A stretch of 64,000 nucleotides of DNA from an uncultured Muribaculaceae bacterium (GTDB lineage: Bacteria; Bacteroidota; Bacteroidia; Bacteroidales; Muribaculaceae), in NCBI GenBank assembly GCA_910587925.1, contig CAJUOC010000009.1:12697-76696 (forward strand), in the 5' to 3' direction. Each line of letters opens with the position of its first letter. The stretch's first letter is position 1. Both the position numbers and the translations under genes were made by a program. Below, one piece after another: positions 28,366 to 37,181 of the stretch. The notes under the pieces were generated by a model, which did no database searches, had not been told where the DNA came from, and saw only the letters and a program-made list of their open reading frames with translations.

Positions 28366-28926
28366 TTATACTATATATCCGTTACCTCCATCACTCAGTC
28401 GGTCATACATCTCGCGGCGTCGTGCAATCGAAGGATTGCTGCGAAGTGAATACTCCTCGCCAAAAACAGGCCGCGTCTTCATAGCTTCCCGATGCCGGGC
28501 GAGATACTCGTCGAGCGAACAAATTACTCTTGCGGGCGATCCGGCAACCACAGTCCTTGGAGGTATCGAGCGGGTCACAGTACTGTTGGCTCCTACGATA
28601 GCATCATCACCAATTGTCACTCCTGGCATCACCACAGTGTCTGCTCCTATGAAGACCCGGTTGCCAATATTCACATTGGCGATACGGGCATATCCCAAAT
28701 GTCGTTTCAGAGAAGCATCGTGGGCGAGAATATGCACCCGCGGCCCAAACGTGACGTCGTCACCAATCACGATATGATGACAATGTGCAGGATCGATGAT
28801 ACACCCTACCATCGGTACGAAATTGCATCCTACACGTAATCCGGCATCAATCAGCTCCTCAGTAGTATGCGTACCACGCATACGATACACAAGTTTCTTA
28901 AATATATTTTTTAGCTTACTCAGCAT
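28366..28926 (-). CDS. Hexapeptide-repeat acetyltransferase (maltose acetyltransferase-like)
   Basis: This 186-residue protein has the left-handed beta-helix signature (IGDDVTFGPRVHILAHD, IGNRVFIGADTVV, IGDDAIVGANSTV) and a SIPPRTVVAGSPAR C-terminal motif typical of sugar O-acetyltransferases. It overlaps the upstream GT4 by 7 bases. It is the second intact acetyltransferase of the locus. Confidence 0.88.
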   Translation of the reverse strand: MLSKLKNIFKKLVYRMRGTHTTEELIDAGLRVGCNFVPMVGCIIDPAHCHHIVIGDDVTFGPRVHILAHDASLKRHLGYARIANVNIGNRVFIGADTVVMPGVTIGDDAIVGANSTVTRSIPPRTVVAGSPARVICSLDEYLARHREAMKTRPVFGEEYSLRSNPSIARRREMYDRLSDGGNGYIV

Positions 28927-30125
28927 ATAAGTCTGTAAAATTTCTCAACTTCTGCCATATTGCCGAAGTCTGACTTCCTTACCTGCTCTTTAAGTTTACG
29001 CATCAATTCAGGATCAGCAAGCAAATCTGCTATACCTGCCGCACACCCGGCATTGTCCATCGGGACGATGATACCATCTTCTCCATGATGTACCTGACTC
29101 CCGGCTGTCGGATAATCAGTAACAACAACAGGCTTTCCAAGCATTTGCGCTTCCCGTACTGTCACACTCTTGCCCTCGTACCTCGACGGTTGCACATATA
29201 AGTCACAAGCCTTAATATAAGGATAGGGATTGTCGCGCTTACCGAGTATCACCACATGATTCTCCATACCGGCTTCGGCTATCTTAGCTCGGATAAGAGC
29301 CTCATCTCCTCCATAACCTATTATATACCATCGCAGACCATCTCCTACGCTTTGAACAAGTCGACGGGCAATATCCGGTAGATTGTCATAATTCTTAGGA
29401 TACGAGAAGCGGCCTATAGATAATAGTACTATATCACCCGGCATCTCATCTTTGCCATCAAACTCGGCAGAGCGCGACCTTACAAAATCAGGAGACAAGA
29501 TATTTTCTATCTCCACAATTTTAGGTGCAAGCTCGGGATAAACTTTTGCAAACGTTTCAGTTACTTTCTCTGATATTGACACTATGTAGTCAAAGCGAGC
29601 CCACACGCGACGGTCAAGTTCACGGTCAGTGTCAAGGGTAGAGTAATCTGTATGGATCCATGACGCACGCCGCCGGGCCTTTACCTTATCAAGCACAACA
29701 TCCTGCATTCCGCAAAAGTTGACAGCCAAATCATACTCCACATCAGGATTTATATCAGGGAGCAAAGGCGTCACTGCCGATGACATGTACTGATAACCTC
29801 CGACATCATCAGCAAGCCGCGACGGATTGCGGCGGCGCATACGCCCATATCTCCACTTGGCGATTAGACGTGCAAGAGCCACATCGATATATCCCATGCG
29901 TATCACCCGTGATATCGGAAGCTCGGGAGTCGTATACTTTCGTACTTCCGGCATAAGCTCAGGTCCATGAGGAATCAGTGGCATCAATTCACCTGTATGC
30001 CGGTACACAAATAGATCCACATCGATTTTTGTGTAATCAATCGCCTGCAACAAGCCCAGCAGAGAGGTTTCAGCCCCACCGATTTCCATGTAGTGTATAG
30101 CAATCAGTACCCGAGGCTTATCCAT
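28920..30125 (-). CDS. Glycosyltransferase family 4
   Basis: The 401-residue GT-B enzyme has IHYMEIGGAETSLL at the N-terminus and WIHTDYS in the acceptor domain. The donor domain has LLSIGRFSYPKNYDNL and the acidic motif VQPSRYEGKSVTVREAQ with GKPVVVTDYPT. This resembles capsular GT4 proteins common in Bacteroides and Streptococcus. Substrate unknown. It overlaps the upstream GT2 by 8 bases. Confidence 0.9.
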   Translation of the reverse strand: MDKPRVLIAIHYMEIGGAETSLLGLLQAIDYTKIDVDLFVYRHTGELMPLIPHGPELMPEVRKYTTPELPISRVIRMGYIDVALARLIAKWRYGRMRRRNPSRLADDVGGYQYMSSAVTPLLPDINPDVEYDLAVNFCGMQDVVLDKVKARRRASWIHTDYSTLDTDRELDRRVWARFDYIVSISEKVTETFAKVYPELAPKIVEIENILSPDFVRSRSAEFDGKDEMPGDIVLLSIGRFSYPKNYDNLPDIARRLVQSVGDGLRWYIIGYGGDEALIRAKIAEAGMENHVVILGKRDNPYPYIKACDLYVQPSRYEGKSVTVREAQMLGKPVVVTDYPTAGSQVHHGEDGIIVPMDNAGCAAGIADLLADPELMRKLKEQVRKSDFGNMAEVEKFYRLIC

Positions 30126-31161
30126 AACGCATTATTTTACATTTTAATAAATCCAGCTGCCGTATAGTACTAAATAAAAAGACACTCTTCTTACGGATTG
30201 CTAAGCGGTAAAGCCTTTCCATAAAGCTAATCTCACTTGACTGCACGGACTTGGCTACCGTCTGCACATCACTATCCATCAAGATTGAAAGTATCTCCTT
30301 ACGTCGTTCCGCTGATTTGATTTTAGATTCATAATGGAAACTGTTATAGTTAAGCGTATAGACTATATTTCTAAAAAAACGCTTCGCGAGCCAAGAATCA
30401 ATAATGGTGTCACTGAGTCGCCACTCATCAAGAAGCAAACGGAACGCCGTCATAACCGATTTATAAATCTCAAGGCGATTGGGGATATAATGGGAACGAG
30501 TGTTGTGAGAGCTATATACAATATAATGATAGAGGATCTCGGGAACGAGAGTTAGTGTATCGACCTTAGCATATACTTTGAGATTGAAAACCTCATCTTG
30601 CTGTATACGCTGATTCTCGAAGCGCAATTGAAACCGATTGAGAAAATCTCGTCTATAAGTCTTGTTCCATACAAAGCCATTGTTGCCTCCGATTATGCCG
30701 CTAAGATACTGTTTCCAATTATCTCTTACCTGTAGATTAGTCCTCAAATCAAGAGCTGGGAATACACGTTCAAACAGATATGATTCCTTTAAATCAGTCT
30801 CATCATATCCAAACACAGCCATGTCGGGGTTATTGGCTTTCAAAAGAGCCCTATCCAGTCTGCTCAACAGGCTGGACTCTATCTTATCATCTATGTCGTA
30901 GAAACATATATATTCGCCTACTGCATTATCGATACCCGTATTACGTGCTGCGCCTGCACCACTGTTCGGCTGATGATATACACGTACTCGAGGGTTTGCA
31001 AATGCTATTCTATCTATGATGTCAGCCGATCCATCGGTAGAGCCGTCATCTACAAGAATTATCTCCCATGCTTCTTGGTAGTCCTGCTTAAGCAGCTCTT
31101 TCATACCGCGCTCAATGAACCCGGCAACATTATATATAGGTACTACGACTGAAAAACGCAT
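30118..31161 (-). CDS. Glycosyltransferase family 2
   Basis: This 347-residue protein has a GT-A N-terminal domain: VVPIYNVAGFIERGM, ILVDDGSTDGS, NSGAGAARNTGI and the metal-binding segment CFYDIDDKIE. The last 150 residues are a helical C-terminal region typical of capsular GT2 enzymes. The DNA is AT-rich compared with flanking housekeeping genes. Its start shares one base with the stop of the acyltransferase upstream (TAATG). Confidence 0.9.
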   Translation of the reverse strand: MRFSVVVPIYNVAGFIERGMKELLKQDYQEAWEIILVDDGSTDGSADIIDRIAFANPRVRVYHQPNSGAGAARNTGIDNAVGEYICFYDIDDKIESSLLSRLDRALLKANNPDMAVFGYDETDLKESYLFERVFPALDLRTNLQVRDNWKQYLSGIIGGNNGFVWNKTYRRDFLNRFQLRFENQRIQQDEVFNLKVYAKVDTLTLVPEILYHYIVYSSHNTRSHYIPNRLEIYKSVMTAFRLLLDEWRLSDTIIDSWLAKRFFRNIVYTLNYNSFHYESKIKSAERRKEILSILMDSDVQTVAKSVQSSEISFMERLYRLAIRKKSVFLFSTIRQLDLLKCKIMRYG

Positions 31162-32207
31162 TATGATATGGTCTTACCAGTGAATATAAACTCCAGTCCC
31201 GGTATAGCTTTGATTATTTTGTTTACTGTAATACAGCACCATATAATACAAATGGCAATGGGCAAAGTCACCGCCATTACGGCAACAGAAGCATATCCTG
31301 TTGACGACAGCAGCGTATCAAGACCGCTGAGACTAAAGCGGAAGAAGTAGTGGAATGTATAAATTATAAGGCTATTCTGACCAAGTAATATAAAATATCG
31401 CCATAACCTACCGGCTTCTTTATCATTCACTATTGCCTCCCAACGGCGACATAAGATTGTCATCAGAAAAATTGCCATTATAACCTGAATCTGCACGGCT
31501 ACGAATCCTATTCCAGACGGCATGCCAATCCAATCAAAAGCTGACCAACATGACAAAAGTATAAATGCTACAACCGCTCCATAAACTATAGGACTATATG
31601 TAATAGACATTTCATACTGAGTTCTGTATCGATTGCACAATACTCCGACCATAAACGGAATATAGAAACGTAGCACAATACTCTCCAAGAAAAACATCTT
31701 GGTGATTTCTTCCGGCATACGGAAATACATGATGACCAATATCATGTATAGCACTGCAATCGTAAGCGAGGCAATGTCCTTACGAAACATTCTACAGATA
31801 ACAGCGACAAGTGCATACATATAGTATAGCACAAATACACATATGAGAAAATAGAATGGATTACTTCCCCTTACCAACGATACAGCATTATCAATCAGCG
31901 AAATACAAATAGGGGGGGTAAGATAGCTTTGTCGAAAGACCCATAACAACCCGCAAGACAGCACCGGCAGTAACAACTGCACAGCACGCCGTCGCAGGTT
32001 GGGAACAATAAATTTATTTGTTCCATTACTGCGGTAACAAAAGAATCCGGCGACAAACATGAAAATCGGCAACTGAAGCATATCCATCACTCGATAAATG
32101 AAAGTACTCATTGCATCGCCTCCGATATTATTCATCAGATGCCAATTAACGACAGAAAACATAGCCAGCCCCTTGAGGATATCGAAGTATTGTATACGCT
32201 GCTTCAT
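31161..32207 (-). CDS. Acyltransferase 3 family membrane protein
   Basis: The 348-residue protein has about ten predicted membrane helices. Its N-terminus matches the family (YFDILKGLAMFSVVNWHL) with the conserved His in helix 1. Family members O-acetylate exported glycans using cytoplasmic acetyl-CoA. It resembles the shorter WecH/OafA type without an SGNH domain. It overlaps both neighbours and lies in the AT-rich centre of the operon. Confidence 0.85.
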   Translation of the reverse strand: MKQRIQYFDILKGLAMFSVVNWHLMNNIGGDAMSTFIYRVMDMLQLPIFMFVAGFFCYRSNGTNKFIVPNLRRRAVQLLLPVLSCGLLWVFRQSYLTPPICISLIDNAVSLVRGSNPFYFLICVFVLYYMYALVAVICRMFRKDIASLTIAVLYMILVIMYFRMPEEITKMFFLESIVLRFYIPFMVGVLCNRYRTQYEMSITYSPIVYGAVVAFILLSCWSAFDWIGMPSGIGFVAVQIQVIMAIFLMTILCRRWEAIVNDKEAGRLWRYFILLGQNSLIIYTFHYFFRFSLSGLDTLLSSTGYASVAVMAVTLPIAICIIWCCITVNKIIKAIPGLEFIFTGKTIS

Positions 32208-33139
32208 GACTTTATCAAATCGAAAATTCCGTACTTCCCAAACACAGCTATTATCTGGCGGTCATTCGCAGTACCGTCGCCGTTATCTATCTTTACATTT
32301 ATCTGTGTAAGCCCCCCACTCTGTGCATACGGATTTTCGATATAATCCTGTAGGTACGGCGAACGGGTCTTTACCGATTTTATCAATCTACCACTGTACC
32401 GCGTCATGGCATTGAACCACACATCGTCTGCAGTAGGACAAATAGACATGAAAACCGAGCGGTCAAACGCCTCAGGTTTAAAGGGATGGGAGGGATAAAT
32501 TGTCCCTCCCACCCCGGTGAGGAAATTCCTCACCGGGGGGAGGGTGATATCTTCCGTACACCACGACCATGCATTGTATGGCTTCAGTTTTCCATTGTCA
32601 CCAAACTCCATGCGATGAACACGACAGGCATGTACATTCTCAGGATCACTGATATGAGCTCGTATCAATCTTTCAACAATATCATACTCGTATATGATAT
32701 CATCATCAATAGTAATTACAGCTGCATCCGGATATGCTTCAAGAGATGGTATCAGTTTCTTGTAGCTTCGTATATCATCTGTAGGTCTTACTTCCAAGCC
32801 GCGCGACATTTGCCTTATTATAGCTTCTGGTAATGGCTTGGCATAGTCATCATGCGACAACCACAGCACAATACGATTAGGCCGGCATGTTTGTTGCATG
32901 ATGGACTCGATAGCATACGGCACTTCCATTAGTCTATCACCATATGAGGTAAGGGATACTATTATATCATTGCGACAATAACGTTTATCAGTTACACCCG
33001 ATTCTTTAGACCATAATATAGACTGCTCAAGTGAGGCTCGACGAATATCAAACCGGGCACAATCAAGCTCTGCTTTAATTGCTCGCGCGCCGGGCGTATC
33101 TCCCAAGGCTATACGCTTCAAATAATTAAAAATCTTCAC
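32204..33139 (-). CDS. Putative glycosyltransferase (GT-A-like)
   Basis: The 311-residue protein has IIVSLTSYGDRL, AIESIMQQTCRPNRIVLWLS and the metal-binding VITIDDDIIYEYD, followed by FLTGVGGTIYPS. This matches a family of bacterial glycosyltransferases related to GT2 that is common in capsule loci. The substrate is unknown. The DNA for LPPVRNFLTGVGGTIYPS contains adjacent hairpins with shared arms (repeat at 32487-32544). Confidence 0.75.
   Translation of the reverse strand: MKIFNYLKRIALGDTPGARAIKAELDCARFDIRRASLEQSILWSKESGVTDKRYCRNDIIVSLTSYGDRLMEVPYAIESIMQQTCRPNRIVLWLSHDDYAKPLPEAIIRQMSRGLEVRPTDDIRSYKKLIPSLEAYPDAAVITIDDDIIYEYDIVERLIRAHISDPENVHACRVHRMEFGDNGKLKPYNAWSWCTEDITLPPVRNFLTGVGGTIYPSHPFKPEAFDRSVFMSICPTADDVWFNAMTRYSGRLIKSVKTRSPYLQDYIENPYAQSGGLTQINVKIDNGDGTANDRQIIAVFGKYGIFDLIKS
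32487..32544. repeat. Adjacent hairpins with shared arms inside a glycosyltransferase gene
   Basis: Hairpin A pairs 32487-32495 with 32503-32511 (9 bases, 7-base loop). Hairpin B pairs 32512-32524 with 32526-32538 (13 bases around one A). GGGAGGG at 32488 and 32538, with CCCTCCC at 32504, gives a third, longer pairing that extends hairpin B. The region is in-frame coding DNA. Confidence 0.85.
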
Positions 33140-34101
33140 GATTTTAAATCAATATATTTAAAATACAGTTTCAATAGTAAATGGCAGTGTGCAGCAATCG
33201 GTACTATCCGGCTCAACTTTCCATATATCTCCGGATGTCTTTGATAATATCCTGTCACTTCCGGCCATACACTATACCATCTGTCTATATCGCGTGTTTC
33301 ACGATTATACAGCAAGGCTCCCTTTGCGCGCGCTTTATAGCTCAATACCACCTCACGGCCTTCGTTTCCATAAGCGGAGAAGAAATCGTCAAGCTTTAGA
33401 GCATTTGGGATAAAATACCGCTCCAACATTTCACTATGTCGACTCTTAGTTATTGATTGAGGGTTTGTGAGATCATAATGGTAACACACCGTATCATCTT
33501 CTACCGAAGTTACTTTATCAGCAACTGCGTATGCTCGCATTACTACGTTGACATCTTCACCTGAATTTATGCCTTCAAAAGGATATATGCAATACCTTTC
33601 TACCAATGACAGACGCACGAGTTGCATACATAAACTCCAATAGTATTTACCTTCCAACATAGCCTTCATGCCGGGGCCGCTGTAATGCTGACATGGACGG
33701 CGAAATGAACTATCGACATTATGGTAGATTATTGCCCCTTGACAAATATCCGCTTGTGCCTCAGATGCTCGAATGTATAGACTTTCATAATAGCAAGCGT
33801 CGACCCAGTCATCCGGGTCACAGTGTATCATATACTCTCCTTTTGCTGCCTTCATACCTATACGACGTGCGAGCGCTTGCCCCGAGTTTTTGGGAGTACG
33901 AAGGAGGCGGATGTCAGGCTGGCGTTGCGGATAGTCTGCCATCACTCGGCGTAACACATCCATTGAACGGTCGGTAGTACAGTCATCTACAAAGATATAT
34001 TCGACCTCGCGCAGAGTCTGACCAAACAGACTACGCGCACATCGTTCGATATACTTCTCCGCTCCGTATACAGGTATTATGACTGAGACCTTATACGACA
34101 T
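33136..34101 (-). CDS. Glycosyltransferase family 2
   Basis: This 321-residue GT-A enzyme has VIIPVYGAEKYIERC, IFVDDCTTDRSMDVL (the usual VDDGSTD with Cys for Gly) and the metal-binding IHCDPDDWVD, then an all-helical C-terminal part. Substrate unknown. It overlaps the upstream unknown gene by 11 bases and the next gene as ATGA. Confidence 0.9.
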   Translation of the reverse strand: MSYKVSVIIPVYGAEKYIERCARSLFGQTLREVEYIFVDDCTTDRSMDVLRRVMADYPQRQPDIRLLRTPKNSGQALARRIGMKAAKGEYMIHCDPDDWVDACYYESLYIRASEAQADICQGAIIYHNVDSSFRRPCQHYSGPGMKAMLEGKYYWSLCMQLVRLSLVERYCIYPFEGINSGEDVNVVMRAYAVADKVTSVEDDTVCYHYDLTNPQSITKSRHSEMLERYFIPNALKLDDFFSAYGNEGREVVLSYKARAKGALLYNRETRDIDRWYSVWPEVTGYYQRHPEIYGKLSRIVPIAAHCHLLLKLYFKYIDLKS

Positions 34102-34630
34102 CTTGCTGGGTCAAGTTTGATGGCTGGGATGACTTTTGTAGCGAGGCATTATTCCCAGGCACATTATCGATTTTATCATTTGTCAATGCCTTTATACCTG
34201 CGGCTATGTCACGCTGTCCTTTCCCGAAATCATCGAGCTTCGCCTGTATTGACCCCTCTAGCAGGGTCATGTCGTTGGCTAAACGAGATATGCGATCGGC
34301 TGCCGAATTAATCTTCTCAAACTGCCGGTGCATTTCATTGTTTGAGGTATAGGTGTACATTATCGCGAATATCGACAATGTAATCGACAGCAGTGTAGAG
34401 GCATCTGAGATTACACGCATTATTGCTCCTGCATCAACGACTTTCACAAATAGAAATAGTGCAAGCAATACAATTATTGCAAGTCCCATGATTATGATAA
34501 TCCACCAAAAATGCGGATTCTTTCGGCACATGCCATCGCCCCAAGTCAAAGGGCACATGTGCGAACAAGAATTTTGCGGCTCCACTCCGCAATGAGGTAC
34601 CCTCGGCTGATTATTTGCTTCAGATGGCAT
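34091..34630 (-). CDS. Unknown two-helix membrane protein with a Cys-rich head
   Basis: I do not recognise this 179-residue protein. Residues 14-36 hold one His-Cys pair and three further Cys residues (HCG, SCSHMC, GMC), possibly a metal site. Two membrane helices follow (about 42-62 and 77-98), then a helical, coiled-coil-like tail (MHRQFEKINSAADRISRLANDM) and a polar end. The tail faces the same side as the N-terminus if both helices cross. It overlaps both neighbours by 11 bases, so it is made with the glycosyltransferases. A scaffold or chain-length role is possible but unsupported. Confidence 0.6.
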   Translation of the reverse strand: MPSEANNQPRVPHCGVEPQNSCSHMCPLTWGDGMCRKNPHFWWIIIIMGLAIIVLLALFLFVKVVDAGAIMRVISDASTLLSITLSIFAIMYTYTSNNEMHRQFEKINSAADRISRLANDMTLLEGSIQAKLDDFGKGQRDIAAGIKALTNDKIDNVPGNNASLQKSSQPSNLTQQDVV

Positions 34631-35021
34631 CTGATTGATTATTTATTTCTGTCTGAAAATCGTCAAACACAGCACGCAGTATGCTCATTCCTGTAGCAAA
34701 CAGCTCTGAAATATCATTCATAGAGTAGGCAAATTGTTCAAAGCATACCCATACCAGCTCAACATCATTTTCTTTCTCTACTACAGTTTTGGCGGCCTTA
34801 TACTGACGATTTAGTGTGTTGATTGCTCTATATACGACCAACTCGTTGTCTTCAATCTGATATATCCTTGGTAGAATCAAGCGAAAGTAGTTTGGTGACG
34901 AGTTGTCGTATACAAAGACGTAATATAGGTCATTGTACTTAAATTGTATATATTCGTCTGTTGATTCTGCCGAGGGCTTAACATCTCGGGAACTAAGAAA
35001 TTGTTTAAAACGGGATATCAT
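34620..35021 (-). CDS. Unknown small protein resembling the YbjN/secretion-chaperone fold
   Basis: The 133-residue protein has no signal peptide or membrane segment. The order of predicted elements (a strand-rich middle FKYNDLYYVFVYD and YFRLILPRIY, then INTLNRQYKAAKTVV, a VELVWVCFEQF strand and a long final helix) recalls YbjN and type III secretion chaperone-like folds. This is by pattern only. It sits between the pyruvyltransferase and the unknown membrane protein and overlaps the latter by 11 bases, so the two unknowns may work together. Confidence 0.55.
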   Translation of the reverse strand: MISRFKQFLSSRDVKPSAESTDEYIQFKYNDLYYVFVYDNSSPNYFRLILPRIYQIEDNELVVYRAINTLNRQYKAAKTVVEKENDVELVWVCFEQFAYSMNDISELFATGMSILRAVFDDFQTEINNQSDAI

Positions 35022-35023
35022 GA

Positions 35024-36100
35024 TTATGCTGGAAGGTGTGTGCGGAGGAATGAGAGGGAGTCTGGACGAGCGGTGGCAAGTCGGTCGTCGACGGCAGCCC
35101 AGTCAATGGGGGCAGTCGACGCAGTGGTACGGTCGACGAGGCCGGTGAGGGTGAGCAGAGAGGTGATGCGACCGGCGCCGCGCCGCTCGTTTACGATGCT
35201 TGCAAACGGGCGATGGAATAATATGGAGAATACAGTCCCGTGAAATGAATCTGTGACGATATATTCGCATCTGTCAAATGCTGCCAGCCAACTCTCGACA
35301 GATGCTTTTTCGCCGTCGGAAGTCTTTGCACCGAGGGTATGGATACGCAGACCGAGCCGGGATGCCATGCGCTCTGCCTCATCCATCTTGGCAGGCGTTG
35401 GGTCGAGGAAATACACGCCCAATGAGCCTGATGGAACTGTTGCAGATGCTTCCGGCGTGATAAGGCTGCGATAATCATCGGCGCTAAGCAATAATGTGGG
35501 ATCAAGCACGAGTGTAGCCTCAGTATTAAGATGTCGACGGCATAACTCCACTGCACCGCTTTCCCGCACCGATACACCTGAAAAACGGGAGATAAGACGA
35601 CGAGACTGCTCTGTCTGCTCGGCATTCATCTCCCACTCGTCTGTTCCGAATGACGCGGCATATGCGACAAGTCGCATACCGGCAGCGGCATAGCCACCAA
35701 ACATTGCCGTCAGCTGTCCCGGCGTAAGATTATAACGCGGTCGCCATACCTGGTCGCTGCCCACCACATAAGCATCAAAAGCATCAGAGGCCCAGTGGCG
35801 CTCACTGCAACATCTCTCGCCACTTGACATAGCGATATGCCGACGACAGAAATCTTGCATGTGTCGGCAACCGCGTCGCCACTGGCGCGTATGCTCCACG
35901 ACATGTCGCCCGCGTGTACGAAGCACTTGATGCGCAAACCAGCGCAGGTCAATACTCAGTCGCTCCCGCCGTGTATAGTCGCCGTAGCTAATCGTGACAG
36001 GCGTATGTCCGAGGCGGATTAGGACTTGCTGCAGAGCCCAATTTTGAAGAATACCTCCGTAATTGGCCCGCAGGGGTTGGGTAAGTATTCCTATACGCAT
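35024..36100 (-). CDS. Polysaccharide pyruvyltransferase family protein
   Basis: This 358-residue protein of the CsaB/WcaK-like family begins RIGILTQPLRANYGGILQN. It has DAYVVGSDQVWR in the N-terminal half, then YAASFGTDEW, SVRESGAVELCRR and YIVTDSFHGTVFSILF with the catalytic-region His. Members add a ketal-linked pyruvate to glycans, giving them negative charge. It overlaps the upstream acyltransferase by 10 bases. Confidence 0.9.
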   Translation of the reverse strand: MRIGILTQPLRANYGGILQNWALQQVLIRLGHTPVTISYGDYTRRERLSIDLRWFAHQVLRTRGRHVVEHTRQWRRGCRHMQDFCRRHIAMSSGERCCSERHWASDAFDAYVVGSDQVWRPRYNLTPGQLTAMFGGYAAAGMRLVAYAASFGTDEWEMNAEQTEQSRRLISRFSGVSVRESGAVELCRRHLNTEATLVLDPTLLLSADDYRSLITPEASATVPSGSLGVYFLDPTPAKMDEAERMASRLGLRIHTLGAKTSDGEKASVESWLAAFDRCEYIVTDSFHGTVFSILFHRPFASIVNERRGAGRITSLLTLTGLVDRTTASTAPIDWAAVDDRLATARPDSLSFLRTHLPA

Positions 36101-37146
36101 TCGCTATCGTTGCTATAGGGACTCGTTTTACTCCCGAAATTTGATATGCATGACAACAACATACAGAACTTGCTCCATAAGTAGCGGCGTGATGCGTCGA
36201 GGCATACGCCGACGGTAAAGAATATCGACACGAGCACGACTACATAGCCGCAATACTCGGCATGTGTATGGGTTGCATACAGGCCGCTGAAGAGGTCGTG
36301 GTACAATTCTATTTGCGAGGTGTGTAATAAATATGCCCCAAAAGAGCCGGCTGCGACCCAGTTGATAAAGCGGTTGGGGCCAATCCGCATACCCGCAAAA
36401 GCGAGCAACAGCGATAACGCTGCCAGTATATTGAGCGGCGATATGTAGCTAAGCATGTAATCAAATCCCGTAGGCAGGAGCGACACTGCGAGTGCGACCG
36501 TGGCCACCACTGATGCAAGGTATGTGTATTTCCACCCGTTCCAATTACAAATATCGGATTTATAGACTTTTATATATCGCGCAATCAGATATAGACCTAT
36601 AAACGACATTGTGGAGTATCCCATCTGCATGGCCGACTGTCGCGGTACAAGATTGCCATACAGTGTCTGAAAGGCAAAAAATGCAATCAGTGCCACTGTT
36701 AACTGCCGTCGTGGGGCAGTCTCGACAAAGGAGTTAAGCGCCGGCGCTAAAATCATCAGACCGATATAGCATACCACAAACCAATGTCGGGCACCAAGCG
36801 CTTCCATCACCAGCAATACGCCCGACAATTGAATCAGCCCCGCCGCATAGCATACTGCCATGACCAAATAGCCAAAAAATGCACACTGAAATATAAGCTT
36901 GGCCACTGAAGACAATCGCAGCCGCATGCCAAACCATCCTGAGATGAGCACAAACACATCCACTCCGACCAAAGTAGCGTATTGCACGGCAAGGCGGACA
37001 AGCGTCCAAACGGGCTCGGCATGCAACTCTTCCATTGATGGACTGCCAATAGAAAAGAAATCAGTATGAAGCACCAAAATAAATATGGTGGCAATGATAC
37101 GCAGCAACTCGATATTGCTCTGGCGCTCCATGCGAGTATTACTCAT
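36091..37146 (-). CDS. Acyltransferase 3 family membrane protein
   Basis: The 351-residue protein has about ten membrane helices. The N-terminal motif RQSNIELLRIIATIFILVLHTDFF holds the conserved His of the family, and FVLISGWFGM is the second family block. It probably O-acetylates the polysaccharide. The frame continues up to a TTG at 37176; the ATG at 37146 is preferred and 37131 is another option. It is the second gene after upxY. Confidence 0.85.
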   Translation of the reverse strand: MSNTRMERQSNIELLRIIATIFILVLHTDFFSIGSPSMEELHAEPVWTLVRLAVQYATLVGVDVFVLISGWFGMRLRLSSVAKLIFQCAFFGYLVMAVCYAAGLIQLSGVLLVMEALGARHWFVVCYIGLMILAPALNSFVETAPRRQLTVALIAFFAFQTLYGNLVPRQSAMQMGYSTMSFIGLYLIARYIKVYKSDICNWNGWKYTYLASVVATVALAVSLLPTGFDYMLSYISPLNILAALSLLLAFAGMRIGPNRFINWVAAGSFGAYLLHTSQIELYHDLFSGLYATHTHAEYCGYVVVLVSIFFTVGVCLDASRRYLWSKFCMLLSCISNFGSKTSPYSNDSECV

Positions 37147-37181
37147 GTGTTGTTTGTTGACAGCAATAACTTTCAACTATG

